From Mycobacterium sp. E2733 (lineage in GTDB: Bacteria; Actinomycetota; Actinomycetes; Mycobacteriales; Mycobacteriaceae), in contig NZ_LZJZ01000061.1 of assembly GCF_001667585.1 (NCBI RefSeq), positions 1-64,000 of the forward strand: DNA of 64,000 nucleotides, written 5' to 3'. Positions 34,304 through 43,114 of this stretch are shown here, in pieces. The position numbers and the translations under genes were made by a program. Under the pieces are notes generated by a model. That model made no database searches. It was not told the DNA's origin and worked only from the letters and a program-made list of their open reading frames with translations. Numbering within the stretch: position 1 is the stretch's first letter; each line of letters begins with the position of its first letter.

Positions 34304-35667
34304 ACGCCGAGTGTCCCACCGGGCGGGGCCGTTTGGCGAGACGCTCGCGGCGCGTCACCTGTCGTCCGTATCGGGTGGATCGGGGTCGCGATTCTCCCGC
34401 TCTCGGTTACCTCCGTGTGCCATTCGCCGCGGCTCGCCGCTGCGTGGTCGCATCCGCAGGCGAAAAACAGCTTGTCCGCGTCGGTTCGGCCACCGTCCGC
34501 CCAGTCCGGCGAATGGTGCACCTCGCAGTGGTAGCCGGGTTCGAGGCAGTTGGGTCGGGTGCAACCGCGGTCGCGGGCGTGGCAGATGAGTCTCTGGTCG
34601 GCGGTGGCGATGCGCTTCTGGCGGCCCAGATACAGCGGGCGGCTCGTGTGGTCGTCGAACACCGCCAGATAATGAATACCCTTGGCCGCCATGCGAATCA
34701 AGTCCGGCATCGGCAGCCTGGAACCGCCGCCGGTTGCGGCGGGCGCAGGCATGGGCACCGTCGAGTCGACGACCGCGTGTGCGGCCCGGTCGAGTTCGGC
34801 CAACGTGGTGCTGAAGATCACGGTAACGGGGTGACCGCGGTGCGCCCCGAGCCGGCCGGACGCGACGGCGGTTTCGAGCCCCAGTTTGAGCGCGTCGTGG
34901 CAGCGCTGGGCCGGCGTACGCCGGTCGCGAGTTTCGGCTTCGCTTCCCGCGGCGTCGGGTTGGTGGCGGCCGGGCCGTACGGCCGCTTCGACGGCTTCAA
35001 AGTAAGCCTGGGCCTCGGGGTCAAGCAGCCCGGACAGCCGCGACATGCCGTCGGGCCCCTGCGGGCCCAGGTGCAGCCGCCGGCGCCGGGCGCGATCCTC
35101 GTCGTTGAAGAGGCCGTCAGGATTGAGATGGTCGGCAATCCGCCGGCCGAGCCGGGCCACGACGCCGGCGTCGAGTTTGGCCGCGTGCCGCACCAGGGCG
35201 ACCTCGGCGTCCGCCGCGTCCGCGAGCGACACGCAGGAGGGCAGAATATCCACCGCCGTGCATACCGCCCGGATGTGGTCCTCGCCCACCGCACCGTCGG
35301 ACACCGCGGCCGCCAGTGCCGGTAGCTCCGGCGGTACGGGCGGGCCAGTCAGCGACCGCCGCGGCCGGATCCGGGCCGCGAGCCGGGAGCGGCGGGTGAT
35401 CTCGTTGGGCGTGATGCGCAGCCGCGCCCACAGCTTGTCGCGCACCCCCGGCACGAACCCGCCTCCGTCGGGCGGGTCGGCGATCTCCGCGAACAACCGG
35501 TACATCAGCCCGCGGTTGGTGCGTTTCTGGGTTTCCAGCCGTTCGGCGACCTCGACCCGGAAGTCGTTGCCGACCACATCCGACGACGTCGCGCGCAGCA
35601 CGTCGTGCGCGGCATCGATCGCGTCGAGAGCGGCACCGATCCGCTCTCGCGCCTGTTCGGCGCTCAT
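34024..35667 (-). CDS. HNH endonuclease, 13E12/DUF222 family, with run-on C-terminus
   Basis: A 547-residue product of the mycobacterial 13E12-repeat family. The DUF222 region covers about residues 20-290 (TQKRTNRGLMYRLFAEIADPP, RRRLHLGPQGPDGMSRLSG). The HNH domain (~355-410) has CTRPNCLEPGYHCEVHHSPDW and CGCDHAA, with a Lys at the place where many members have Asn (DADKLFF). After the HNH domain the frame does not stop but runs through 280 bp that also encode the methyltransferase in another frame, giving an Arg/Thr/Pro-rich tail without family resemblance. A lost stop codon or frameshift near 34300 is likely. Members are multicopy, often near breakpoints; cellular role unknown. Confidence 0.75.
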   Translation of the reverse strand: MSAEQARERIGAALDAIDAAHDVLRATSSDVVGNDFRVEVAERLETQKRTNRGLMYRLFAEIADPPDGGGFVPGVRDKLWARLRITPNEITRRSRLAARIRPRRSLTGPPVPPELPALAAAVSDGAVGEDHIRAVCTAVDILPSCVSLADAADAEVALVRHAAKLDAGVVARLGRRIADHLNPDGLFNDEDRARRRRLHLGPQGPDGMSRLSGLLDPEAQAYFEAVEAAVRPGRHQPDAAGSEAETRDRRTPAQRCHDALKLGLETAVASGRLGAHRGHPVTVIFSTTLAELDRAAHAVVDSTVPMPAPAATGGGSRLPMPDLIRMAAKGIHYLAVFDDHTSRPLYLGRQKRIATADQRLICHARDRGCTRPNCLEPGYHCEVHHSPDWADGGRTDADKLFFACGCDHAAASRGEWHTEVTESGRIATPIHPIRTTGDAPRASRQTAPPGGTLGVCPRTAMSPRSTIVLPATTAAGAAGCTTRSPTARRNWPWRRSPPPSMCSTSGAARATCCNGWLAATRTPNTSPGSTRPLEWSTWQRLSRAIRD

Positions 35668-35820
35668 CCGGAAGCCCACGAACCCAACGCTATCGAACAG
35701 ACATTCGACAAGGAGTGCCCGAGCGCGGTTTTGTGGATGAATCGCCGACTGTGGATAACCCGCGGCCCGGCGTGCCAGGATGAGGCGAGGCCAGTGCCGC
35801 AACAAACGAGTGGTGTGCCA

Positions 35821-36771
35821 ATGCCTGGTATGGACAAGCCCACGGGGCGGGTCGTCGCCCTGATCGTGCTGCTGCTCGTCGTCTCCGCCGCGCTGCGGGG
35901 CTATCTGCCGGCCGCGCACCATGAGGAGCGCGGCGAGGCCGTCGGCGGCCGGGCGGCGCTGGTCTTCGTGGTGGCCGCCCTCGGCGTGACTCTCGCGCTG
36001 GTGGCGATCGCGGTCATCGCCCGGTTGCGGGACCCGCGCGCGACGGCGCCCCAAGTGGGCCAGCTGTCGGAGCTGCTCGGCACGGGCAGGGGCCGGCCGA
36101 GCTGGCGCGTGGTGCTGATCGCGCTGGCGGTCATCGTGGCCTGGCTGCTGATCGTGATGGTGGCCACCCACCTGTTGGCGCCCCACGGCGTCGGTCAGGC
36201 GCAGCCCCCACAGGCGACCGGCGCTCCGCCGGCGGAACATGGCAACGCCCCGGCGCCGCAGCGGCCGCGTTCGCACAACGGGGACATGTTCGGCATCCTG
36301 CTCGCCGCCACCGTCCCGATGATGCTGATCATCGTGACGGGGACGGTCGTCATGTCGCGGCGGCGGTGGCGCGCGGGGACGCCGGGCGCCGTCATCGACG
36401 ACGATCACGCCGAATCTCCTTCGCCGCCAACACGTTCGGAATCTCTGGTGCGGGCGGCCGAGCGTGGGCTGGCCGAGATGACCGACCTCAGCCGGGAGCC
36501 CCGCGAGGCGATCATCGCCTGTTATGCGGCGATGGAGCGCGAACTCGCCAACGTGCCCGGCGCCGCCCCGCAGGACTTCGACACCCCGACCGAGGTGCTG
36601 GCCCGGGCGGTCGAACACCGTGCGCTGCATGCCGACAACGCCGTGCAATTGGTGAATCTGTTCGCCGAGGCGCGATTCAGCCCGCATGTGATGAACGAGG
36701 GCCACCGCGACGTGGCGGTGCGCGTGCTCGAGATGGTCCTCGACGAACTGGGCTCCCGGAGTCTTGTATGA
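35821..36771 (+). CDS. DUF4129 membrane protein (Rv3166c-like)
   Basis: A 316-residue protein with three hydrophobic segments (~12-28, ~45-62 and ~100-118), another at ~160-178, and a C-terminal cytosolic DUF4129 region (~210-315: AAERGLAEMTDLSREPREAIIACYAAMEREL). It matches M. tuberculosis Rv3166c in size and place, at the head of the moxR3 cluster. DUF4129 proteins accompany MoxR ATPase, DUF58 and transglutaminase-like genes and are thought to act in assembly or maturation at the membrane; the target is unknown. ATG at 35821 is preferred; GTG at 35815 is an alternative. ATGA overlap links it to the next gene. Confidence 0.84.
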   Translation: MPGMDKPTGRVVALIVLLLVVSAALRGYLPAAHHEERGEAVGGRAALVFVVAALGVTLALVAIAVIARLRDPRATAPQVGQLSELLGTGRGRPSWRVVLIALAVIVAWLLIVMVATHLLAPHGVGQAQPPQATGAPPAEHGNAPAPQRPRSHNGDMFGILLAATVPMMLIIVTGTVVMSRRRWRAGTPGAVIDDDHAESPSPPTRSESLVRAAERGLAEMTDLSREPREAIIACYAAMERELANVPGAAPQDFDTPTEVLARAVEHRALHADNAVQLVNLFAEARFSPHVMNEGHRDVAVRVLEMVLDELGSRSLV

Positions 36772-37250
36772 CCAGAACGCTGGCCCTGGGCATCTGCCTC
36801 ATCGTCGGAATCGAGTTGCTGGCGCTGATGCAGCACGACCGAAGGTTGGTGTTGGCCGCCTCGGGTGGTGCCCTGGCGCTGGTACTGCTCACCGTCCGTC
36901 GCGTGCTGGGACGCGGAATGGGGGCCGAGCCCGACGAGGGTTCCGACGATCTCGGGGATTCGTTGCGGCGCTGGCTTTCCAACACCGAGACGACGATCCG
37001 GTGGTCGGAGTCCACCCGGGTGGACTGGGACCGGCACCTGCGTCCGATGCTCGCGCGCAGATACGAGATGACCACCGGCCAAAGGCGATCCAAGGACCCC
37101 GTGGCGTATCAGGCGGGCGGTCAAATGCTCTTCGGGGCCGAATTGTGGGAATGGGTTAATCCGAACAACGTCGCACGCACCGGTGACCGGCGCCCCGGTC
37201 CAGGCCGTGCGACGCTGGAAGAGATTCTGCGAAAGTTGGAACAGGTATGA
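36768..37250 (+). CDS. Rv3165c-like membrane protein
   Basis: A 160-residue protein with two N-terminal hydrophobic segments (~5-22 and ~28-48) and a cytosolic remainder (~50-160) with RRWLSNTETTIRWSESTRVDWDRHLRPML. No known catalytic motif. Position and length fit M. tuberculosis Rv3165c, always between the DUF4129 and moxR3 genes. Its start overlaps the previous stop by 4 bp and its end overlaps moxR3 by 4 bp, so it is translated in step with the cluster. It is probably a structural partner of the MoxR machine; the function is unknown. Confidence 0.83.
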   Translation: MTRTLALGICLIVGIELLALMQHDRRLVLAASGGALALVLLTVRRVLGRGMGAEPDEGSDDLGDSLRRWLSNTETTIRWSESTRVDWDRHLRPMLARRYEMTTGQRRSKDPVAYQAGGQMLFGAELWEWVNPNNVARTGDRRPGPGRATLEEILRKLEQV

Positions 37251-38218
37251 CGCTGCCGGCGGCAACAACCACAGCGCACTGCGAGGCGGTGCTCGACGAG
37301 ATCGAGCGCGTGGTGGTGGGCAAGCGTTCCGCGCTCACGCTCATCCTCATCGCGGTGCTCGCCCGCGGCCATGTGCTGATCGAGGACCTGCCGGGCCTGG
37401 GCAAGACGCTGATCGCCAGATCGTTCGCCGCGGCGCTGGGGCTGCAATTCACCCGCGTGCAGTTCACCCCCGATCTGCTGCCCGCGGACCTGCTCGGTTC
37501 GACGATCTACGACATGCAGTCGGGTCGTTTCGCGTTCCGGGCCGGACCCATCTTCACCAACCTGCTGCTCGCCGACGAAATCAACCGCACTCCGCCCAAG
37601 ACCCAGGCGGCGCTGCTCGAGGCGATGGCCGAAGGCCAGGTCAGCATCGACGGCGAAACACACCAGCTACCAAAGCCTTTCATCGTCCTCGCAACCGACA
37701 ACCCGATCGAGTACGAGGGCACCTACCCGCTGCCGGAAGCGCAGCTCGACCGGTTCGCGATCCGCCTGGAATTGCGCTATCTCTCCGAGCGCGACGAGGC
37801 CGCGATGCTGCGCCGGCGCCTCGAACGCGGGTCGGTGGAGCCGACCGTCGGTCAAGTAGTGGATGCCCACGACCTGCTCGCGATGCGCGAATCGGTCGAG
37901 CAGGTGACCGTGCACGAGGACGTGTTGCGCTACGTGGTGTCGCTGGCCAACGCCACGCGGCACCACCCGCAGGTGGCGGTGGGCGCCAGCCCGCGCGCCG
38001 AGCTCGACCTGGTTCAACTCGCCCGCGCCCGCGCGCTTTTGCTCGGCCGCGACTATGTGATCCCCGAAGACGTCAAGGCGCTCGCCGTCCCGGCGGTCGC
38101 GCACCGGATCACCTTGCGCCCGGAGATGTGGGTGCGCAAGATTCAGGGCGCCGACGTCGTAGGGGAGTTGCTGCGCCGCTTGCCGGTGCCCCGCACGGGC
38201 CACGGGGACGCCGGATGA
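37247..38218 (+). CDS. moxR3: MoxR-type AAA+ ATPase
   Basis: A 323-residue AAA+ chaperone-like ATPase. Walker A is PGLGKT (residues ~49-54), Walker B LLADEINR (~105-112), then the sensor/arginine-finger region PEAQLDRFAIR. MoxR ATPases work with DUF58 and von Willebrand-like proteins, here encoded directly downstream, in metal insertion or assembly of protein complexes. The sequence and neighbours fit M. tuberculosis MoxR3 (Rv3164c). It is the third gene of five that overlap or nearly touch (35821-39948). Confidence 0.93.
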   Translation: MTLPAATTTAHCEAVLDEIERVVVGKRSALTLILIAVLARGHVLIEDLPGLGKTLIARSFAAALGLQFTRVQFTPDLLPADLLGSTIYDMQSGRFAFRAGPIFTNLLLADEINRTPPKTQAALLEAMAEGQVSIDGETHQLPKPFIVLATDNPIEYEGTYPLPEAQLDRFAIRLELRYLSERDEAAMLRRRLERGSVEPTVGQVVDAHDLLAMRESVEQVTVHEDVLRYVVSLANATRHHPQVAVGASPRAELDLVQLARARALLLGRDYVIPEDVKALAVPAVAHRITLRPEMWVRKIQGADVVGELLRRLPVPRTGHGDAG

Positions 38219-38225
38219 GCGCGAC

Positions 38226-39491
38226 GTGACCCACCCGCCGGTCGAGTTCCGCTGGCGCGCATCGCAGTTGACGCGGGCCATCGCGACCTGCGCGGGGCTG
38301 GCGCTCGCGTTCGCGGTGATGGGCGGGCGGTGGCAGCTGATCGCCTTCGCGGCACCGCTGCTGGGGGTGCTGTGCTCGATCAGCTGGCAACGGCCCGTGC
38401 CGACGATCCGCGTGCACGGCGAGCCCGATGCACAGCGGTGCTTCGAAAACGACCTGGCGCAAGTGAGCATCTGGGCGACGGAAGAGGGCGGGCCGATGGG
38501 GTTTTCGGCGGTCGAGGTCAACATTCCGGCCGTCGAGGGGATGCAGCTCGAAGTACTCGACTCGGACTCCCGCCGGACCAAAAGGGTTGCGGCGACCGCG
38601 GAACGCTGGGGCAGGTACTTCATTCGGGCCCGGGTCGACGCGGTCGCGCGCGGCGGGCTGCTGTCGGGGACGGCCACCGTCGACGCCGCCGAAGTCATCG
38701 TCTTTCCGCTGACGCCCCCGCAGTCGACGCCCATCCCGCAGACCGAGCTGCTCGACCGCCTGGGCGCCCACCTCACCCGGCACGTCGGCCCCGGCGTCGA
38801 ATATGCCGACATTCGCGCCTACGTGCCCGGAGACCAACTGCGCGCGGTGAATTGGCCGGTGAGCGCGCGCCGCGGCCAATTACACGTCACTCAGCGCCTC
38901 ACCGACCGCGCCGCCGACGTGGTGGTGCTGATCGACACCTATCGCCAGCCGGCGGGCCCGGCGACCCGTGCCACCGAGCGCGTGGTTCGCGGCGCCGCGC
39001 AGGTCGTACAGACCGCGCTGCGGCACGGAGACCGCGCCGGAATCGTCGCCCTGGGCGGTAACCGCCCGCGGTGGCTGGGCGCCGACATCGGGCAGCGCCA
39101 GTTCTATCGGGTGCTCGACACGGTGCTCGGTGCCGGCGACCGATTCGAGAAGACAACGGGCACGTTGGCGCCACGCGCGGCCGTTCCCGCCGGTGCGATC
39201 GTCATCGCCTTCTCCACGCTGCTCGACACCGAATTCGCGCTCGCGCTGATCGATCTACGCAAGCGGGGCCACGTCGTCATCGCCGTCGACATCCTCGACA
39301 GCTCCCCGTTCGAGGGCGAGCAGGATCCCCTGGTCGACCGGATGTGGACGCTGCAGCGTTCCGCCATGTACCGGGACATGGCCACCGTCGGCGTCGACAT
39401 CGTTTCGTGGCAAGGAGATAGCGGCCTGGAGCAGTCCATGGGTGTGCTGCCGGACCGCCGCCGGAGGGTGCGGGGGCGGCTCCGTGGCTAG
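38226..39491 (+). CDS. DUF58 domain protein (Rv3163c-like)
   Basis: A 421-residue protein starting at GTG 38226. Two hydrophobic segments (~18-34 and ~38-52) anchor it, then a beta-rich domain and the DUF58 signature GVEYADIRAYVPGDQLRAVNW (~200-220), followed by a von Willebrand A-like part (DVVVLIDTYRQPAGPATRATE; GAIVIAFSTLLDTEFA) that may bind metal through its DxS-like loop, here DTYRQ. DUF58 proteins are partners of MoxR ATPases. The last 8 bp overlap the next gene (GTGGCTAG). Confidence 0.87.
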   Translation: MTHPPVEFRWRASQLTRAIATCAGLALAFAVMGGRWQLIAFAAPLLGVLCSISWQRPVPTIRVHGEPDAQRCFENDLAQVSIWATEEGGPMGFSAVEVNIPAVEGMQLEVLDSDSRRTKRVAATAERWGRYFIRARVDAVARGGLLSGTATVDAAEVIVFPLTPPQSTPIPQTELLDRLGAHLTRHVGPGVEYADIRAYVPGDQLRAVNWPVSARRGQLHVTQRLTDRAADVVVLIDTYRQPAGPATRATERVVRGAAQVVQTALRHGDRAGIVALGGNRPRWLGADIGQRQFYRVLDTVLGAGDRFEKTTGTLAPRAAVPAGAIVIAFSTLLDTEFALALIDLRKRGHVVIAVDILDSSPFEGEQDPLVDRMWTLQRSAMYRDMATVGVDIVSWQGDSGLEQSMGVLPDRRRRVRGRLRG

Positions 39492-39948
39492 CGATCGCAC
39501 GTCGGCATTGCCGCGGCTGTGGGCCCCGGTGTTCTCTGTCGCGTTCGGCCTGCTGATGGTGGGCCTGGCTGCCGACGGGTCGCACGGACGCGCCGTGGCC
39601 GCCTGGGCAACAGCGCTGGGCGCGGTTTTGGCGGGGACGGCGTTTCGTCCCGCCGCAACGCTTGCGGTGCTGCTGTCGGTGCTCACGATCACGCTGTCCG
39701 ACCCGCCGTTGGTGTTCGTCGCGCTGTCGGGGCTGAGCGCCGCCGCCTACCTGGTCTGCCGCCACGCTGTCGGGGGGTCGGCCGGTGCGGTGCTCGGCAG
39801 CTGGCCGACTGCCGTTGGCGCCGTGGGGTTCACGTTCGCGGGGTTGGTCGCGACGTCGTTCCCCTTGCAGCTGCCGTGGTTGCCGTTGGCCGCGCCGCTG
39901 GCCGCTCTGGCCGTCTACGTCCTGGCGGCGCGCCCGTTCCTGAACTGA
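39484..39948 (+). CDS. Rv3162c-like integral membrane protein
   Basis: A 154-residue protein with about five hydrophobic segments (LWAPVFSVAFGLLMVGLAAD, TLAVLLSVLTITL, LVFVALSGLSAAAYLVC, VGFTFAGLVATSFPL, LPWLPLAAPLAALAVYVLAA). No domain recognised. Starting GTG 39484 overlaps the DUF58 stop by 8 bp. It is the last gene of the moxR3 cluster and converges on nuoN with a 2-bp gap, the same border as in M. tuberculosis. Probably a membrane scaffold of the MoxR complex, by neighbourhood only. Confidence 0.82.
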   Translation: MASDRTSALPRLWAPVFSVAFGLLMVGLAADGSHGRAVAAWATALGAVLAGTAFRPAATLAVLLSVLTITLSDPPLVFVALSGLSAAAYLVCRHAVGGSAGAVLGSWPTAVGAVGFTFAGLVATSFPLQLPWLPLAAPLAALAVYVLAARPFLN

Positions 39949-39950
39949 TC

Positions 39951-41543
39951 TCAGTGCAGCAGTTGGGCGGCCTGGTCGGCGAGGTCGAGCACCGGCTGCG
40001 GGAAGATGCCCAACACCACGGTGATCGCGGCGCACACCGCAATCGCGGCCTTGCTCAAGATTCCCGGCGCCACCACATGGGGGGTGTCGTCGGTTACCTC
40101 GGTGAAGAACATCGACACGATCACCCGCACATAGAAGTAGGCGGCGATCCCACTGGCCACCACACCGATGATCACCAGGGGTGCCGCACCACCCTGCGCC
40201 GCGGCCTTGAACACGGCGAGCTTGCTGACGAACCCGCTCGTCAGCGGGATGCCGGCGAAGGCCAGCAGGAACATCGAAAACATCACGCCCACAATCGGTG
40301 AGCGCTGCCCGAGCCCGGCCCAGTGCGACACGGCGGCGTCCTCGACGCCGTCGGCATCGCGGATCAGGCCCACGATCGCGAACGCGCCGACGGTGCTGAA
40401 GCTGTAGGCGAGCAGGTAGAACAGCGTGGACGAAAGGCCCGCCTGGTTGTCGGCGATCACGCCGGTGAGGATGAACCCGACGTGGGCGACCGAGGAATAG
40501 GCCAGCATGCGCTTGACGTCGGTCTGGTTCACCGCGGTGATGGTGCCCACCGCCATGGTGAGGATCGAGATGGCCCACAACACCGGGCGCCATTGGTCGT
40601 GCAGGGGCGGCAGCGCGACGTAGATCACCCGCAGCAGGGCGCCGAAGGCCGCGACCTTGGTCGCCGCCGCCATGAACCCGGTGATGGGCGTGGGCGCGCC
40701 CTGGTAGACGTCCGGAATCCAGGAATGGAACGGAACCGCACCCACTTTGAACAGCAGGCCGACGGACAGCAGCGCGACGCCCACCAACGCCATCGAGGTG
40801 TCTCCGTGCGCCGCCAACGCGTCGCGGATGCCGGTCAGCAGCAGCGTCCCGGTCGCGCCGTACAGCAGCGCCACGCCGTACAGGAAGAACGCCGACGAGA
40901 AGGCGCCCAGCAAGAAGTACTTCATCGCCGCCTCCTGCGACAGCAGGCGCCGATGACGGGCCAGGCCGCACATCAAATACAGGGGCAGCGAAAGAACTTC
41001 GAGCGCAACGAACATCGTCAGCAAGTCGTTGGATGCGGGGAAGACCATCATGCCGCCCACGGACAGCATCGCCAGTGGGAACAGCTCCGTCTGCGCGGCC
41101 CCGGCCCGCTCCGCGTCACGCTCGGCGTCGCTGCCCGGAACCGCGGACGCCTGCGGGGTGAAGGAATCCAGGCCCACCGGCCCGGCGGCGCCCGCCGCCG
41201 CGAGAACCTTGCTGTCCGCCTTGGTTTGCGTGCGTTCGGCAATGAAGATGACCGCCAGCACCGCGACCAGCAGCACCGTGCCCTGCAGGTAGAGGGTCGG
41301 CCGGTCGACGGCCATCGCGCCCAGCACCGTCGCGCGGCCGGAGGCCGGAATCGACTCGGCCACTTTCACCACCGCGACGAATGCCGCTATCAAACCGGCC
41401 ACGGCCAGCGTCACCTGGGCGTGATAGCGAATCCGCCTGGGCAGAAACGCTTCCGCGAGGACGCCGACGACGGCGACGCCGAACACGATGAGCGTCGGGC
41501 AGAGCAGGAAGTACTCGATGCTGGGGGTGGGGAGCGTCATCAT
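39951..41543 (-). CDS. nuoN: NADH-quinone oxidoreductase subunit N
   Basis: Proton-pumping antiporter-like membrane subunit of complex I, 530 residues with about 14 transmembrane segments. The most characteristic stretch is KVGAVPFHSWIPDVYQGAPTPITGFMAAATKVAAFGALLR, holding the lysine and conserved Trp/His core. An Ala/Glu-rich loop (AERDAERAGAAQ, ~145-155) is specific to actinobacterial members. Two ATGs start the gene; the first overlaps the nuoM stop by 4 bp. It is the last gene of the nuo operon and ends 2 bp from the convergent Rv3162c-like gene. Confidence 0.96.
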   Translation of the reverse strand: MMTLPTPSIEYFLLCPTLIVFGVAVVGVLAEAFLPRRIRYHAQVTLAVAGLIAAFVAVVKVAESIPASGRATVLGAMAVDRPTLYLQGTVLLVAVLAVIFIAERTQTKADSKVLAAAGAAGPVGLDSFTPQASAVPGSDAERDAERAGAAQTELFPLAMLSVGGMMVFPASNDLLTMFVALEVLSLPLYLMCGLARHRRLLSQEAAMKYFLLGAFSSAFFLYGVALLYGATGTLLLTGIRDALAAHGDTSMALVGVALLSVGLLFKVGAVPFHSWIPDVYQGAPTPITGFMAAATKVAAFGALLRVIYVALPPLHDQWRPVLWAISILTMAVGTITAVNQTDVKRMLAYSSVAHVGFILTGVIADNQAGLSSTLFYLLAYSFSTVGAFAIVGLIRDADGVEDAAVSHWAGLGQRSPIVGVMFSMFLLAFAGIPLTSGFVSKLAVFKAAAQGGAAPLVIIGVVASGIAAYFYVRVIVSMFFTEVTDDTPHVVAPGILSKAAIAVCAAITVVLGIFPQPVLDLADQAAQLLH

Positions 41544-43114
41544 CGCGGTCCTTCGGCTGTCCGGGGTGCGCGGTTGACCGCCGGCACGCTCGGCGCGGGA
41601 TCATGCTGACCGATGGTGGTCATGGTGTTCTCGACGGCGGGGTTGATGATGTCGAGCACCGGCTTCGGGTAAACCCCGAGGACGAGCAACAGCGCGATCA
41701 ACGGGGTGACGACCAGCAATTCGCGCGCGCGCAGGTCGCCGATCTTCTCGTTGCCGGTGAGCACCGGTCCGGTCATCATTCGTTGGTAGAGCCACAGCAT
41801 GTAGATGGCGGACAGCACCAGCGCGGTGACACCGAAGGCGGCGGCCAGCCAGTACCGGTTGAAAGTGCCCAGCAGCACCAGGAATTCGCTGATGAATGGT
41901 GCCAGGCCAGGCAGCGACAGGGTGGCCATGGCCGAGACGAGGAACGTCCCCGCCAGGATGGGCGCCACCTTCTGCACGCCGCCGTAGTCGGCGATCTTCC
42001 GGCTGCCGTGCCGGGATATCAGGAAGCCTGCGATCAGGAAGACCGCCGCCGTGGACAGGCCGTGGTTGAGCATGTACAGCGTCGACCCGCTCTGCCCCTG
42101 GCTCGTCATCACGAAGACGCCCAGAATGATGAACCCGAAGTGCGAGATGGAGGTGTAGGCGATCAGGCGCATGATGTCGGTCTGCCCGATGGCCACGACC
42201 GCGCCGTAGATGACCCCGATGACGGCCAGCACGACGATCAGGGGGCGGAAATAGGTTGAGGCGCCGGGGAACAGCTGCAGGCAGTAGCGCAGCATGCCGA
42301 AGGTGCCGACCTTGTCCATCACCGCCATCATCAGCACCGCGGTGGCCGGCGTGGCCTCCACCGCGGCGTCGGGCAGCCAGCGGTGGAAGGGCCATAGCGG
42401 CGCCTTGATGGCGAAGGCGAACATGAAGCCCAGGAACAGCGCCTTGAACACCGCGGAGTCGGCGCCGTAGCGGCCGGAGGCGACGCCCGCGACGATTTCG
42501 CGGAAGTCGAAGGTGCCCGAACCGTGCTGCGCGGTCACCACGTACAACCCGATTACCGCGGCCAGCATGATCAGCCCGCCGAACAGGTTGTACAGCAAGA
42601 ACTTCACCGCCGCGCGTGACCTGCCCACGCCACCGCCGAAGCCCCCGATCAGGAAGTACATCGGGATGAGCATGGCTTCGAAGAAGACGTAGAAGAGCAA
42701 TACGTCCAGCGCGACCACCGAGATCAGCACCATCGACTCGATGGCCAGCGTCAGGGCGACATAGGCGTGCACGCCACGAGGATTGCGCTCGCCGCCGTCA
42801 TTCCAGCCGGCCACCTGCAGCACCGGGATCAGCACGGCGGTGAGCAGCACCAGCACCACCGCGATACCGTCCACACCGAGGGAATAGGTGGCGCCGAACG
42901 CCGGTATCCAGGAATGGCTTTCGACGAACTGGTAGGTGGTGCCACCGGACTTGAAGCCGAGGGTGACGACGACCGCAACCGCCAGCGTGAGGACGCCGAC
43001 CACCAGGCCGGTCCACTTGGCGAGCCGGCGCAGCCCCGGCGGCAGCAGGATGACGAGCACGGAGCCGGCCAGCGGCACCAGCCACAGGATGCTCAGCCAC
43101 GGAAGGTTTTTCAC
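41540..43114 (-). CDS. nuoM: NADH-quinone oxidoreductase subunit M
   Basis: Membrane antiporter-like subunit of complex I, 524 residues from the GTG at 43114 (GTGA overlap with nuoL). Core motifs: [54 protein letters not shown] and [14 protein letters not shown], which contain the Glu and Lys residues of the proton path. About 14 transmembrane segments. The C-terminal ~45 residues form a hydrophilic tail typical for mycobacteria. A cytosolic insertion that I recall in the M. tuberculosis protein between segments 3 and 4 is short here. Confidence 0.96.
   Translation of the reverse strand: MKNLPWLSILWLVPLAGSVLVILLPPGLRRLAKWTGLVVGVLTLAVAVVVTLGFKSGGTTYQFVESHSWIPAFGATYSLGVDGIAVVLVLLTAVLIPVLQVAGWNDGGERNPRGVHAYVALTLAIESMVLISVVALDVLLFYVFFEAMLIPMYFLIGGFGGGVGRSRAAVKFLLYNLFGGLIMLAAVIGLYVVTAQHGSGTFDFREIVAGVASGRYGADSAVFKALFLGFMFAFAIKAPLWPFHRWLPDAAVEATPATAVLMMAVMDKVGTFGMLRYCLQLFPGASTYFRPLIVVLAVIGVIYGAVVAIGQTDIMRLIAYTSISHFGFIILGVFVMTSQGQSGSTLYMLNHGLSTAAVFLIAGFLISRHGSRKIADYGGVQKVAPILAGTFLVSAMATLSLPGLAPFISEFLVLLGTFNRYWLAAAFGVTALVLSAIYMLWLYQRMMTGPVLTGNEKIGDLRARELLVVTPLIALLLVLGVYPKPVLDIINPAVENTMTTIGQHDPAPSVPAVNRAPRTAEGPR

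Noticed and set aside
32343..34358. 671-codon minus-strand frame
   Set aside because: Antisense to the TetR and SDR genes, which have clear motifs; this one has none.
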